Below, one piece after another: positions 43,000 to 51,985 of a DNA stretch of 64,000 nt; within the stretch, counting starts at the first letter, position 1, and every line of letters begins with the position of its first letter. Origin of the DNA: Amphritea balenae (GTDB taxonomy: Bacteria > Pseudomonadota > Gammaproteobacteria > Pseudomonadales > Balneatricaceae); assembly GCF_003858655.1 (NCBI RefSeq), contig NZ_RQXV01000003.1, forward strand, positions 186,001-250,000, in the 5' to 3' direction. Made by a program: the position numbers and the translations under genes. Under the pieces are notes generated by a model, which saw nothing but the letters and a program-made list of their open reading frames with translations, ran no database searches and had not been told where the DNA came from.

Positions 43000-43917
43000 T
43001 CAACCTGCATTATCAGCATCGGTTTGAACCTTCTTATCGTTATGTCTGGTACCAGTGAGGATAGCCAGATAGATGCCGCAGAATATTAGCCCCATCCCTA
43101 CGAAATGAAAAGGCTCAACTGTCTCATTAAGAAAAATGACTGACAATATCAGACCAAACAGTGGCATCAGATGAAAAAACAGACCCGCAGTTGCGGCACC
43201 CAGTTGTGCAACACCCCGGTTCCAGAATATATATGACAGTATAGATGGACAGATCGCCATATAGATAATAGCTGACAACGTATTCGGCCCCCAGTTCGGC
43301 TTTTCGCCATTTAATACTTCAGTAAGCATCAGTGGAAAGAGCACAATAACGGCAACTAATACGGTAAAACCCAAAAATGTAAAGCCATCTAACTCCACAG
43401 GCTTCCAACGCAGCAACACAGAATAAACCGACCAACAGAGCACGGCAGCCAGGATCCAGAGATCACCGGTATTAAAAGATAGGGTCAACAATACCTGTAG
43501 ATCACCCTTAGCTATCAGCAGCATCACCCCTGTCAGAGAGATAAACACCCCCAGCCATTGTCGCCGGACAACGGTTTCACCCAGAAACAGAGAACAGATA
43601 ACCAGAATAATAATAGGTATTGCCGATTGCATCAGGGTCGCATTAGTGGCCTGGGTGGTTTGCACGCCCAGATAGATCAGCGTATTGAAACTGGCGACCC
43701 CCACCACTGCAAGCGTGATAAGAATAGGCAGGTGCTGTCGGATCAATTCTCGCTTGTGCCAGATACGGGGCAACACAAAAGGCAAAATAATAAGTAACGC
43801 CAGCCCCCAGCGCATAAATGACATCGTTAAAGGCGGGAAATCCGCTGACACACCGCGGGCCGTGACAAAATTACCGGCCCAGAACAATACCGTCACCGTT
43901 AAAAGAAAATAAGGCAT
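43000..43917 (-). CDS. DMT superfamily (EamA) transporter
   Basis: Ten-helix drug/metabolite-type exporter with two EamA repeats: FWAGNFVTARGVSADFPPL starts the first, and GDLWILAAVLCWSVYSVLL the second. 305 residues. Its ATG overlaps the K+ channel stop (TGATG), so it is coupled. Substrate unknown; EamA members often export amino acids or metabolites. Confidence 0.9.
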   Translation of the reverse strand: MPYFLLTVTVLFWAGNFVTARGVSADFPPLTMSFMRWGLALLIILPFVLPRIWHKRELIRQHLPILITLAVVGVASFNTLIYLGVQTTQATNATLMQSAIPIIILVICSLFLGETVVRRQWLGVFISLTGVMLLIAKGDLQVLLTLSFNTGDLWILAAVLCWSVYSVLLRWKPVELDGFTFLGFTVLVAVIVLFPLMLTEVLNGEKPNWGPNTLSAIIYMAICPSILSYIFWNRGVAQLGAATAGLFFHLMPLFGLILSVIFLNETVEPFHFVGMGLIFCGIYLAILTGTRHNDKKVQTDADNAG

Positions 43918-45605
43918 CAGATTTTTTTCAATATCTTTGCTAGCAGATTATGGCTGGGTTCTTCACCCGTCATCAGGTAGTAAAGAATGTTGTAATTATT
44001 CACACTCCATTCCATCTGATCCTGAGCCGCGGCCAAGCCACAAAAGAGAATTTCATCTCCCTCTTGTAACAAACTAAGTTCACCCGGTAACAACTCAAGG
44101 TCTCCATTGCGACGGAACATCAATGGAAAACAGGGCAGAGATTCTGTTCTGCAGCGAGGATCCTTCATCAGCTTATTCAGCTTTACCTGCTCGTCTTCAT
44201 CCAGCAGCGCCATAATAGCTGGGCTTTTCTCACGTGAGACCTGAACAGACCAGCTATCCAGCTCCGAAGTATTGGCAATACTGCTCATACGATTCAGCAA
44301 TGTATGCGCCCACACATCATCGTATTGCTGCATCTGTTCGATAAAAACCGGTAACAATGGCGTTTTAAGCTTAGCCAGAATCCGGTTCGCGATGATTCGG
44401 CCCGGCTCCATAATGAAATCAGCCTTAGAGTTTTTATACACTAGTTTATTGGTATTCAGGTTCTGCCGTACCACAGTCACTAACTTGGGGTTCAACTCTC
44501 TGGCAGTCATAATAATCGACAGATTATCTGCGTCATTATCTGTACCTGCGATCAATCCTACCGCATCACGAACACCTGCCTGCATTAACGTGGATGCTTC
44601 CGTACCTAAGCCGATAATCGCATTATCGAAATCGGCTAATTGAGTTGCATCATCATCCAGCAGCACCAACTCTACATCGTGTTCGATAAATTCCTGATAC
44701 AACGCTTTACCAAACCGACCAAAACCACAAATGATCCAGCGACCACTGGTCTTCTTATAAGCACTGGATAGTGGCCGGTGATAAGGGTTCAATAACCAGT
44801 CATAAACCAGATGCATATAGGGGGAATGCGCCGCCAGAGAGAGATACTGAGCGTAAGCCCGAAACGGATCAACAATATGATCAGTACCAAAAGACTCCAG
44901 ATTCCGCGCATTCACTGCAGATTCAGTCCGGCTGACGACAACACGATCAGGCGCTAACAACTTACTGGCAATAGCGATCGACAGATTCACATTATCATTG
45001 TTTGTAAGAGCCAACACCCCTACACAACACGGGTGTTGCAAACCCGCATGATCCAACGCCTCCGGCAGAGATGCATCTGCGGTGAGCCCGGGAACCCGAA
45101 GCGCAAGGTCATCCATCTCCAGACGATCGATACGTTCCTGATCTATATCGATAACAACTGAACGTATTCCCCGTTTACAGAGTTTATTAACAATCGCACC
45201 ACCGGTAATACCGTAACCACAAATCAGATAAAAAGGTTCATTAAAATTTTTAACCTCATTGGCAAATGATCGACGCCTCAACATCCGGCCAAAAACAGGT
45301 TCCTGAAACAGCGCTAACAACGAACCAATGCTATAAAGCCACGCAATCACGGTGCCGTAAATTGAGACCAGCGTCCAGGCTCGCTGAGCCGACGTAAAAG
45401 CATAAGGTATTTCACCAAAGCCTATAGTCGACCCCATAAAACTGACGAAATAGATGGCATGGAAAAAATCCATATGCCAGACATTACCCTGGTCATCCTG
45501 ACCGGGAATCAGCACAAAGCCAACCACCGCTACCGAATAAATAACGATCAGAGTAATCAGCGGCTGCCGCAAACGGCGCAGCATCAAATAAAGGATATCG
45601 TTCAT
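43917..45605 (-). CDS. Potassium channel-like protein with two RCK/TrkA-N domains
   Basis: 562 residues from the start used here. Two membrane helices flank a pore segment whose filter reads STIGFGE (59-65) rather than the classic TVGYGD. Two RCK-type NAD-binding domains follow: CGYGITGG (129-136) and CGFGRFGK (293-300), each starting a Rossmann fold, then TrkA-C-like regions. The frame extends 13 codons upstream but overlaps the previous gene, so the internal ATG at 45605 is preferred. Cotranscribed with a small four-helix protein and the DMT gene. It likely regulates K+ or monovalent cation flux in response to nucleotide ligands. Confidence 0.88.
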   Translation of the reverse strand: MNDILYLMLRRLRQPLITLIVIYSVAVVGFVLIPGQDDQGNVWHMDFFHAIYFVSFMGSTIGFGEIPYAFTSAQRAWTLVSIYGTVIAWLYSIGSLLALFQEPVFGRMLRRRSFANEVKNFNEPFYLICGYGITGGAIVNKLCKRGIRSVVIDIDQERIDRLEMDDLALRVPGLTADASLPEALDHAGLQHPCCVGVLALTNNDNVNLSIAIASKLLAPDRVVVSRTESAVNARNLESFGTDHIVDPFRAYAQYLSLAAHSPYMHLVYDWLLNPYHRPLSSAYKKTSGRWIICGFGRFGKALYQEFIEHDVELVLLDDDATQLADFDNAIIGLGTEASTLMQAGVRDAVGLIAGTDNDADNLSIIMTARELNPKLVTVVRQNLNTNKLVYKNSKADFIMEPGRIIANRILAKLKTPLLPVFIEQMQQYDDVWAHTLLNRMSSIANTSELDSWSVQVSREKSPAIMALLDEDEQVKLNKLMKDPRCRTESLPCFPLMFRRNGDLELLPGELSLLQEGDEILFCGLAAAQDQMEWSVNNYNILYYLMTGEEPSHNLLAKILKKI

Positions 45606-45618
45606 AAGTGGTTGGTAA

Positions 45619-46011
45619 TCAACGGCGCACGACGATTGTCTCAACCATCAGCAATATCACCGAGACGATATTTGCCAATAAAGCACCGCCAGACAGAGAA
45701 ACCACACTGCTAATCATCTCAGTCGTCATGCCATTATCAGATAGCTGAGCACCATAACCCCAGATCATCGCCGCGACCACCAGCTGCAGATCAGCAACCA
45801 GACTGGTTGCCAGCATTAGCGCGCCTATGTGAGTTCGGTCACCAAATTTAAGTACGGTACAGATCATACTCACGACAACGGCAGCAAAGAGTTCAAATAC
45901 GTTATGGTGGGCAGGGTTTTCAATATCTCCCAGGAAGAAACCGAAGTTCAGGGTCAGCGCTAATACAATAAAGAAAGCAAAAATTACCTTTTCGCGATTC
46001 ATAGAGTCCAT
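45619..46011 (-). CDS. Small four-helix membrane protein (DUF6394-like)
   Basis: 130 residues with four hydrophobic segments (about 8-27, 38-56, 63-84, 104-125). The stretch VLKFGDRTHIGALMLATSLVADLQ is a recognisable conserved feature; I associate it with DUF6394, often next to NAD-binding K+ channel genes. Its stop is 13 bp before the channel start. Possibly an accessory subunit of the channel (inference from context). Confidence 0.7.
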   Translation of the reverse strand: MDSMNREKVIFAFFIVLALTLNFGFFLGDIENPAHHNVFELFAAVVVSMICTVLKFGDRTHIGALMLATSLVADLQLVVAAMIWGYGAQLSDNGMTTEMISSVVSLSGGALLANIVSVILLMVETIVVRR

Positions 46012-46485
46012 CCATCTTGAGTTGAGCTATGCGCAAAGTCGTAGCAGCACAATCTGTTTGTATAATTCCGCTGTCTGCAAAATTAAGCTCTCAGACAGAT
46101 CAAGCCCCAAAAAGCACATCAATAAAAGAACTAGCCATACAAAGACTTATACTGAATTTGCGTTAATTTTCCGATTGTAAAACATCCTGACAGTAACAGC
46201 GAACCTGTTGCATTATCTGTTGTCGAATCATGCTCTGATGCGCCATTAAATAACTCAAAAGTCAGCGCGAAAAACAAAAAACAGCTGATCAAAAAATAGA
46301 CAAGAGAATGAAAACTAACTAGTATGGGCCGCTTACGCCAAATAAAAATGGGGCGGACATCGCAAGACTAATAGCCGCTTTTAGCTGCTATTTGTTAGTT
46401 GCATTCCCCTTATTTAAAAGTGCGGCTTGAACTTGTGACTAAGTGTAGTTGCTAAATGTTGTGCCATTATCAGAGACTCTAGTGA
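46012..46485. other. Divergent intergenic region
   Basis: About 470 bp with no supported gene, between the divergent DUF6394-like gene and the M16 protease gene. A+T rich with scattered short inverted words (ATAGCCGCTTTTAGCTGCTAT near 46370). It probably holds both promoters. Confidence 0.45.
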
Positions 46486-49329
46486 ATGCGTTACATAATA
46501 AAATCTAAAACCATCAGCTATCTGCTTTACCTATCCCTGTTTATGGTCGCCAAGGTCGGCTATGCAGCCGTTCATAAAAGTCCTAACGATCATAGGGATT
46601 ATCTGAGCTTCAAACTACCCAATCAGATGAAAGTGCTGGTAATTTCAGATCCAACCACGGATAAAGCCGCAGCCTCTCTGGATGTGAACGTAGGCTCCAA
46701 TGCAAACCCCGCAGGACGACAAGGCCTGGCGCACTTTTTGGAGCACATGCTGTTTCTGGGGACAAAAAAATACCCTAAAGCGGGCAGCTATCAGGCCTAT
46801 ATAAGTGAAAATGGGGGTAACCATAACGCTTATACTGCCTACCAGAACACCAATTATTTTTTCGATATCAAAGCAGATAGCCTGGCACCAGCGCTGGACC
46901 GCTTTTCTCACTTCTTTATTGATCCTCTTTTTTCCAAAAAATATGTCGACCGTGAGCGCCATGCAGTCAATTCTGAGTATCAGTCCAAGTTAAAGGACGA
47001 TGGCCGCCGAGGTTACTCTGCTGGAAAGCAGGCCATGAATCCAGCCCATAGTATGAGCCAATTTGCCGTCGGTAACCTGGAGACACTGTCTAACGATGAC
47101 GGTTTGCTGCGTAAAGATCTGACGGACTTCTACCAGCAGTACTATTCGGCAAACCTGATGTCACTGGTCGTACTGGGTAAGGAGCCGGTCGCTAAGCTAC
47201 GCCAGCTGGTTGAGGAAAAATTCAGTAAAGTTGAAAACCGTAATACCCGGGCCTTCGTTGAGCAGCAGCCTTTATACCAGCCGCTACCGCTGCAACAGAA
47301 TATTAAAACCCTTAAAAACTTCCAACAGCTAACACTGACCTTCCCTCTGCCGGAAACAGATAATCTGTACCAAGAAAAGCCGCTTTATTTTCTTTCGTCC
47401 TTACTCGGCTACGAAGGCAAAGGTAGTCTGTTCTCTCAGTTAAAAAAGCAGGGTTGGGCTAATGGTCTGAGTGCATATCGAAGTATCAATCTTGAACATC
47501 AGTCCGCTTTCCAGATCACTATATCGCTGACCGATGAAGGCCTGAAGCATTACCAGGACGTAGTAGAATCTACTTTTTCCGCGATCCGTCTGATCGAAGA
47601 GCAGAGTATCACTGAAGCGCTCTATAATGAGGAAAAACAAATCAATGCATTGCGGTTCCGCTTCAAAGAGCAGAGCCAACCCATGAATTATGTTTCAGCA
47701 CTGGCCGGTAATTTACGCCAGTACCCTGCCGAACAGGTTATCAGTGCTGATTATCTGTTAGAAAAATATGATGAGCAGTTAATCCGCAGCTTTGTTAAGC
47801 AGCTATCACCTGACAATATGCTGTTAACGTTACAAGCTCAAAATATGGATACAGATACCCAGGACCCATGGTTTCATACTGAATACAGTGTTAAGCCTAT
47901 CGAAGAATCGTTATTAAGCAAATGGCGTAACCCTGCATTGTCCGAAGGCCTTACTGCCCGTCAGGCTAACCCGTTTATTTCTACAGATCTTAAGCAAAAG
48001 TCATTTGCCCAAAGTACCGATAAGCCAGAACTGATTCTGCAAAATGACGGTCACTCTCTGTGGTATAAACAGGATAATCAGTTCAACCTGCCTAAAGCTG
48101 ATTTCTATCTTTCCATTATCACAGAGCAAGCGAATAAAAGTGCAAAAAATGCAGTGTTAACCGCTCTCTATACCAAGCTTGTAAAAGATCAGTTGAATGA
48201 GACCTTGTATGATGCCGCATTAGCAGGCCTGAACACTCGGATTTATTCGCATATGCGAGGACTGAGTCTGCGTATTTCTGGTTATGATGAAAAACAGGCG
48301 GAGTTACTGCAAGTTGTTTTACAAAGCATGCAAAGTGCTGACTTCAACGAGACGAGCTTTGAGCGGGTAAAAGAGCTCTATACTCAGGAGCTGGAAAATC
48401 GTCGGAAAGATAAACCCTATAATCAGGCCATCGGCGAAGTCTATACTTTGCTGATGCAAAGCTGGAGTGCAGATAAAAAGCTGGCTGAACTTAGCCTTGT
48501 CAGCCTTGATGATCTACAGGCATTTATTCCTCAGCTAATGTCAGAAACCGAAGTCCGAATGCTGGCCCATGGTAATCTGACTGCAGACGATGCGACCCAC
48601 ATGGCGAATATTGTCAGCACTCAACTGCCGACTAATGCGGTCCTGAATACACCACAAGAACTGCCTGTAATTTTATTAAAGAAACAACAGCAGCTAACTC
48701 AAACGCTACCACTTGAGCATAACGATTCAGCCATCAGTGTTTATTTTCAGGGCGAAAGCAGTGACCTGAAAACCCGGGCGGAATATACGTTACTGAGTGA
48801 AATTATGGCCGCACCCTTCTACAGTAAACTACGTACTGAGCAGCAGTTAGGCTATGTGGTGTTCGAAACAGCCTTACCTCTTCGCAAGGCGCCGGGGCTG
48901 GCCTTTGTGGTGCAGTCACCCAACACCGATCCACTAGGTCTGGAAAAATCCATCGATACCTTCGTAAATCAAATGGGTAAGCAGCTGACTAAAATGGATA
49001 GCAACCAACTGAAGCGCTTTAAAGCCAGTGTTATCTCCCGTATTAATCGCAAGGCCACCCGTCTTTCTGATCTGAGTGAACAATACTGGCAAGAAATTGA
49101 TCGTGACGAATATAGCTTCGACAGCCGCAAACAGCTAACTGATGCTGTCAGCGAGTTGAGCCTTAGCGATATCAAGAAAAGTTTTAACAAGTTACCGGAG
49201 CGTCGTCTGACTGTACGTTCCTTTGGTCAGGAGCACCGCAAGCTAGTAGGTAAGGCTGATTTAGAACAGATCTGTGACTACGAAATTGCGCTATTAAAAG
49301 AGCAAGATCAGTTTGTTCCTGAAGCCTGA
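46486..49329 (+). CDS. Insulinase-family (M16) zinc protease, pitrilysin-like
   Basis: Large periplasmic metallopeptidase with a signal peptide (hydrophobic 8-26, cleaved near GYA-A). The inverted zinc motif HFLEH (83-87) with Glu164 in HAVNSEYQSK forms the active site, and NHNAYTAYQNTNYFFDI is the following conserved segment. 947 residues with four M16-type domains, like protease III (PtrA). The C-terminal half holds the inactive M16 copies (LRTEQQLGYVVF). It degrades small peptides. Its end overlaps by 22 bp the end of the convergent small secreted gene. Confidence 0.92.
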   Translation: MRYIIKSKTISYLLYLSLFMVAKVGYAAVHKSPNDHRDYLSFKLPNQMKVLVISDPTTDKAAASLDVNVGSNANPAGRQGLAHFLEHMLFLGTKKYPKAGSYQAYISENGGNHNAYTAYQNTNYFFDIKADSLAPALDRFSHFFIDPLFSKKYVDRERHAVNSEYQSKLKDDGRRGYSAGKQAMNPAHSMSQFAVGNLETLSNDDGLLRKDLTDFYQQYYSANLMSLVVLGKEPVAKLRQLVEEKFSKVENRNTRAFVEQQPLYQPLPLQQNIKTLKNFQQLTLTFPLPETDNLYQEKPLYFLSSLLGYEGKGSLFSQLKKQGWANGLSAYRSINLEHQSAFQITISLTDEGLKHYQDVVESTFSAIRLIEEQSITEALYNEEKQINALRFRFKEQSQPMNYVSALAGNLRQYPAEQVISADYLLEKYDEQLIRSFVKQLSPDNMLLTLQAQNMDTDTQDPWFHTEYSVKPIEESLLSKWRNPALSEGLTARQANPFISTDLKQKSFAQSTDKPELILQNDGHSLWYKQDNQFNLPKADFYLSIITEQANKSAKNAVLTALYTKLVKDQLNETLYDAALAGLNTRIYSHMRGLSLRISGYDEKQAELLQVVLQSMQSADFNETSFERVKELYTQELENRRKDKPYNQAIGEVYTLLMQSWSADKKLAELSLVSLDDLQAFIPQLMSETEVRMLAHGNLTADDATHMANIVSTQLPTNAVLNTPQELPVILLKKQQQLTQTLPLEHNDSAISVYFQGESSDLKTRAEYTLLSEIMAAPFYSKLRTEQQLGYVVFETALPLRKAPGLAFVVQSPNTDPLGLEKSIDTFVNQMGKQLTKMDSNQLKRFKASVISRINRKATRLSDLSEQYWQEIDRDEYSFDSRKQLTDAVSELSLSDIKKSFNKLPERRLTVRSFGQEHRKLVGKADLEQICDYEIALLKEQDQFVPEA

Positions 49330-49793
49330 ATCTGGCGATCTATAATCCGGCGGGACCGGGGTTTCTCTTCAGGAACCTCGATCTCTATCCCTTCACACTG
49401 ATCCAGCGTGTCATCCATCAGACACCTGATTTCCAGCTGATCTTTAGTGATCTGCTGAAACACTTTATCCTCACCTTTTAATGGCGGTAGCTTTTTCTCA
49501 GCACTAACGACCCGCTGAACCGGTTGTGGTGCATCATGGGGAATAACAGTAGGCGGTGGTAGTTGACGTTCAGGAATAAGATAAGGTTTTATTTCTGGTA
49601 TCTTTTCGCTGTCAACATAACCCCGACGACGATTATCGTACATAGTTGCCGGGTCTACCGGTGAGTCAATATAACCTGAAGGTTTGGTCACCACATAGGA
49701 TATAGGATTCTTCAGATCTTCTTTTCGCTCGGCACTCGCAGGCAGTGCTACGACAAGCAGCAAACTACAGAGTGACGGCAAAAGATGGTTCAT
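49308..49793 (-). CDS. Hypothetical secreted protein
   Basis: 161 residues with a clear signal peptide (SLCSLLLVVALPASA, about residues 7-21). The mature part is Pro-rich and polar (PERQLPPPTVIPHDAPQPVQ), with two Cys in RCLMDDTLDQCEG that could form a disulfide. No family recognised. Its start is three bases past the sbcB stop, so it is probably cotranscribed with sbcB. Confidence 0.7.
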   Translation of the reverse strand: MNHLLPSLCSLLLVVALPASAERKEDLKNPISYVVTKPSGYIDSPVDPATMYDNRRRGYVDSEKIPEIKPYLIPERQLPPPTVIPHDAPQPVQRVVSAEKKLPPLKGEDKVFQQITKDQLEIRCLMDDTLDQCEGIEIEVPEEKPRSRRIIDRQIQASGTN

Positions 49794-49795
49794 TA

Positions 49796-51256
49796 TTAAT
49801 ACACCTCATCCATTGGATAAATGGCTTCTGCATACAGAGCCAGCTCTTCCAGTATTTCTTTATGGGACTGACTCAATTCAGGCTGCTGATACATCTCGTT
49901 CAATTTGGCAAAAAGCTGACTCATCGTCAGATAGCCCCCGTTATCAGGCCCGATCAAACGCTGTTTTCTGTACTCTTCCCAACGTTCCTGCTCGTCTTCA
50001 TTGAGACTGAAAGGGTAATTACGCGCCCGATAGCGCAGAAACATCTCTTCTAACCGGTTATCCTGAAATGCCAGCTGCAGACCCGCCAACTCTTGTGGTG
50101 ACGTACTGCGAATCTGATCCATTATCTTCTTATCGGCATCACCGAAGAATCCGCCACTATAAAGCATATGATCAGGGTCATAATCCTCTTCAAAATTAGA
50201 CTCTGAGAAAACTTCTGCCAGCTTTTGTTTCAGCTCAACGCTGCCCCGCAACATTGCCAGGTGAGTTCGACAGTCATCTCCAGCTATCCCCAGACGTTCA
50301 GCTTCCACCTTAGTCAGCATCCCTGCAGGGGCAATAATCGGCGACTTATTGGTATGAATCTGTTTTAAGGGAATACGCTGCTCCCCGTCAGCAAGATCTT
50401 CTGCTCTGGTGTAGATTAGCCTGCGTATCTCATCTGTAGATAAGTTAAGCAGTGGTGTCGGGTCATGTCGCAGATCAAATGCCAATACCGCATTCTTATT
50501 GACCGGATGGCTGGCAACCGGCGCTACAATAGCAGCGTTACCCCACTCAGCCGGATACATCGAAGAGATATGCAACACCGGCTTCATTGTCATTACGTCC
50601 AATAAGCCCTGTATTGCACGTTTACTACGATTGTCCAGCGCATATTGATAAAGTTTTGGCTGCCGCTCTTTTACTAATTTAGCCATCGCTATCGTGGCAT
50701 AGACATCCGCCAGTGCATCGTGAGCATTGCCGTGATCAATACCATTGGCTTTCGTCAGATCCTCAAGGCGCATACTAGGTCGACCATCTTCATATTCAGG
50801 CCAGACAATACCCTCAGGTCGGAGCGCTCGGGTAAGCCGTAACATATCGATAATGTCCCAACGGGAACATCCGTTCTGCCACTCCCGCGCATAAGGGTCG
50901 AAAAAGTTACGATACAAAGCGTAACGGGTTATCTCATCATCAAAACGGATACTGTTGTAACCCACACCACAGGTACCTGGCCTGGCTAACTGTTCATGGA
51001 TCAACGCCATAAACTCAGCCTCACAATAGCCATCCTGCAGCGCCTTTTGTGGCGTAATCCCGGTAATAAGGCAAGCTTCCGGGTGAGGCAAGAGATCTTC
51101 AGCCGGCTTACAATAAAACATCACCGGTTCTTCAATAATATTTAACTCAGCATCAGTCCTGATACCTGCAAACTGAAGGGGCCGATCACGTTTGACATCC
51201 GCGCCGGAAGTTTCATAGTCATGCCAGAAAAAAGTAGTTTGAGTGTTTGCAGACAT
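49796..51256 (-). CDS. sbcB: Exodeoxyribonuclease I
   Basis: 3'-to-5' single-strand exonuclease of the DEDDh superfamily acting in repair and recombination. Exo I motif WHDYETSG (Asp13, Glu15), Exo II region GYNSIRFDDE and Exo III GNAHDALADVYA are all present. The extended C-terminal SH3-like/helical part carries AKLNEMYQQPELSQSH. 486 residues, full length. The gene is divergent from the YchJ-like gene and is followed by a small secreted-protein gene. Confidence 0.95.
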   Translation of the reverse strand: MSANTQTTFFWHDYETSGADVKRDRPLQFAGIRTDAELNIIEEPVMFYCKPAEDLLPHPEACLITGITPQKALQDGYCEAEFMALIHEQLARPGTCGVGYNSIRFDDEITRYALYRNFFDPYAREWQNGCSRWDIIDMLRLTRALRPEGIVWPEYEDGRPSMRLEDLTKANGIDHGNAHDALADVYATIAMAKLVKERQPKLYQYALDNRSKRAIQGLLDVMTMKPVLHISSMYPAEWGNAAIVAPVASHPVNKNAVLAFDLRHDPTPLLNLSTDEIRRLIYTRAEDLADGEQRIPLKQIHTNKSPIIAPAGMLTKVEAERLGIAGDDCRTHLAMLRGSVELKQKLAEVFSESNFEEDYDPDHMLYSGGFFGDADKKIMDQIRSTSPQELAGLQLAFQDNRLEEMFLRYRARNYPFSLNEDEQERWEEYRKQRLIGPDNGGYLTMSQLFAKLNEMYQQPELSQSHKEILEELALYAEAIYPMDEVY

Positions 51257-51364
51257 TCTTTACGCCTTAACTAATGCAAGCTTATGCTTTCGGTCTATAT
51301 GCTTAATAATTCAGCGCTTTATAATGTTCCGTTAGAGACGGATCACTATTTGCTGAGGGGCCCA

Positions 51365-51793
51365 ATGCTTCACGACCATAAAGATACCACGCTTACCTGC
51401 CCATGTGGCTCAAATAAACCTTTTAGTTTTTGCTGTGAGCCTGCAATTGAAGGGCATAAACCGGCTAAAACAGCAGAAGCATTGATGCGTTCCCGCTACA
51501 CGGCATTTGCGCTGGGCGCTGTCGACTATCTGATTAATACAACGGCAGAAGAACACCGAAATCCTGAAGATGCCGAAGTCATTGATGAACAGATCAAAGC
51601 AACGACCTGGACAGGTCTGAAGATAGTCGCAACTGAGGCGGGAAGCAGTTCCGATAACAAGGGTATTGTAGAATTTATTGCCCGGTTCGAAACCGATGAA
51701 CAGATAGCCGAGTTACACGAGCGCTCAAATTTTCGCAAAGAGAATAATCACTGGTACTACGTTGATGGTGATGTTGAAATTATGAGTGAGTAA
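51365..51793 (+). CDS. YchJ-like protein with SEC-C metal-binding motif
   Basis: 142-residue protein starting at the ATG that follows GAGGGG, which is preferred over a start 27 codons upstream. The SEC-C-type zinc-binding cluster is TCPCGSNKPFSFCCEP (Cys12, 14, 23, 24). The body, MRSRYTAFALGAVDYLINTT and FRKENNHWYYVDGD, matches YchJ. Function is unclear; SEC-C motifs bind zinc and often nucleic acid or ribosomes. Confidence 0.88.
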   Translation: MLHDHKDTTLTCPCGSNKPFSFCCEPAIEGHKPAKTAEALMRSRYTAFALGAVDYLINTTAEEHRNPEDAEVIDEQIKATTWTGLKIVATEAGSSSDNKGIVEFIARFETDEQIAELHERSNFRKENNHWYYVDGDVEIMSE

Positions 51794-51985
51794 AATATTT
51801 TAAATAAAAAACTACCAGGAAATCACTGCAACCCCCTGTTTACAGGGGCCAAATATAAATGTTGCTATTTAAGGACAGATTTCTTGGCTGTCAAGACTTT
51901 TCCTGTATAGCCAAACACCGGTAGAATATGCCGCCTTGGCCACAGGTACCGCTGTTTATATAGTGGCCCATGCAGGATAGATGTA

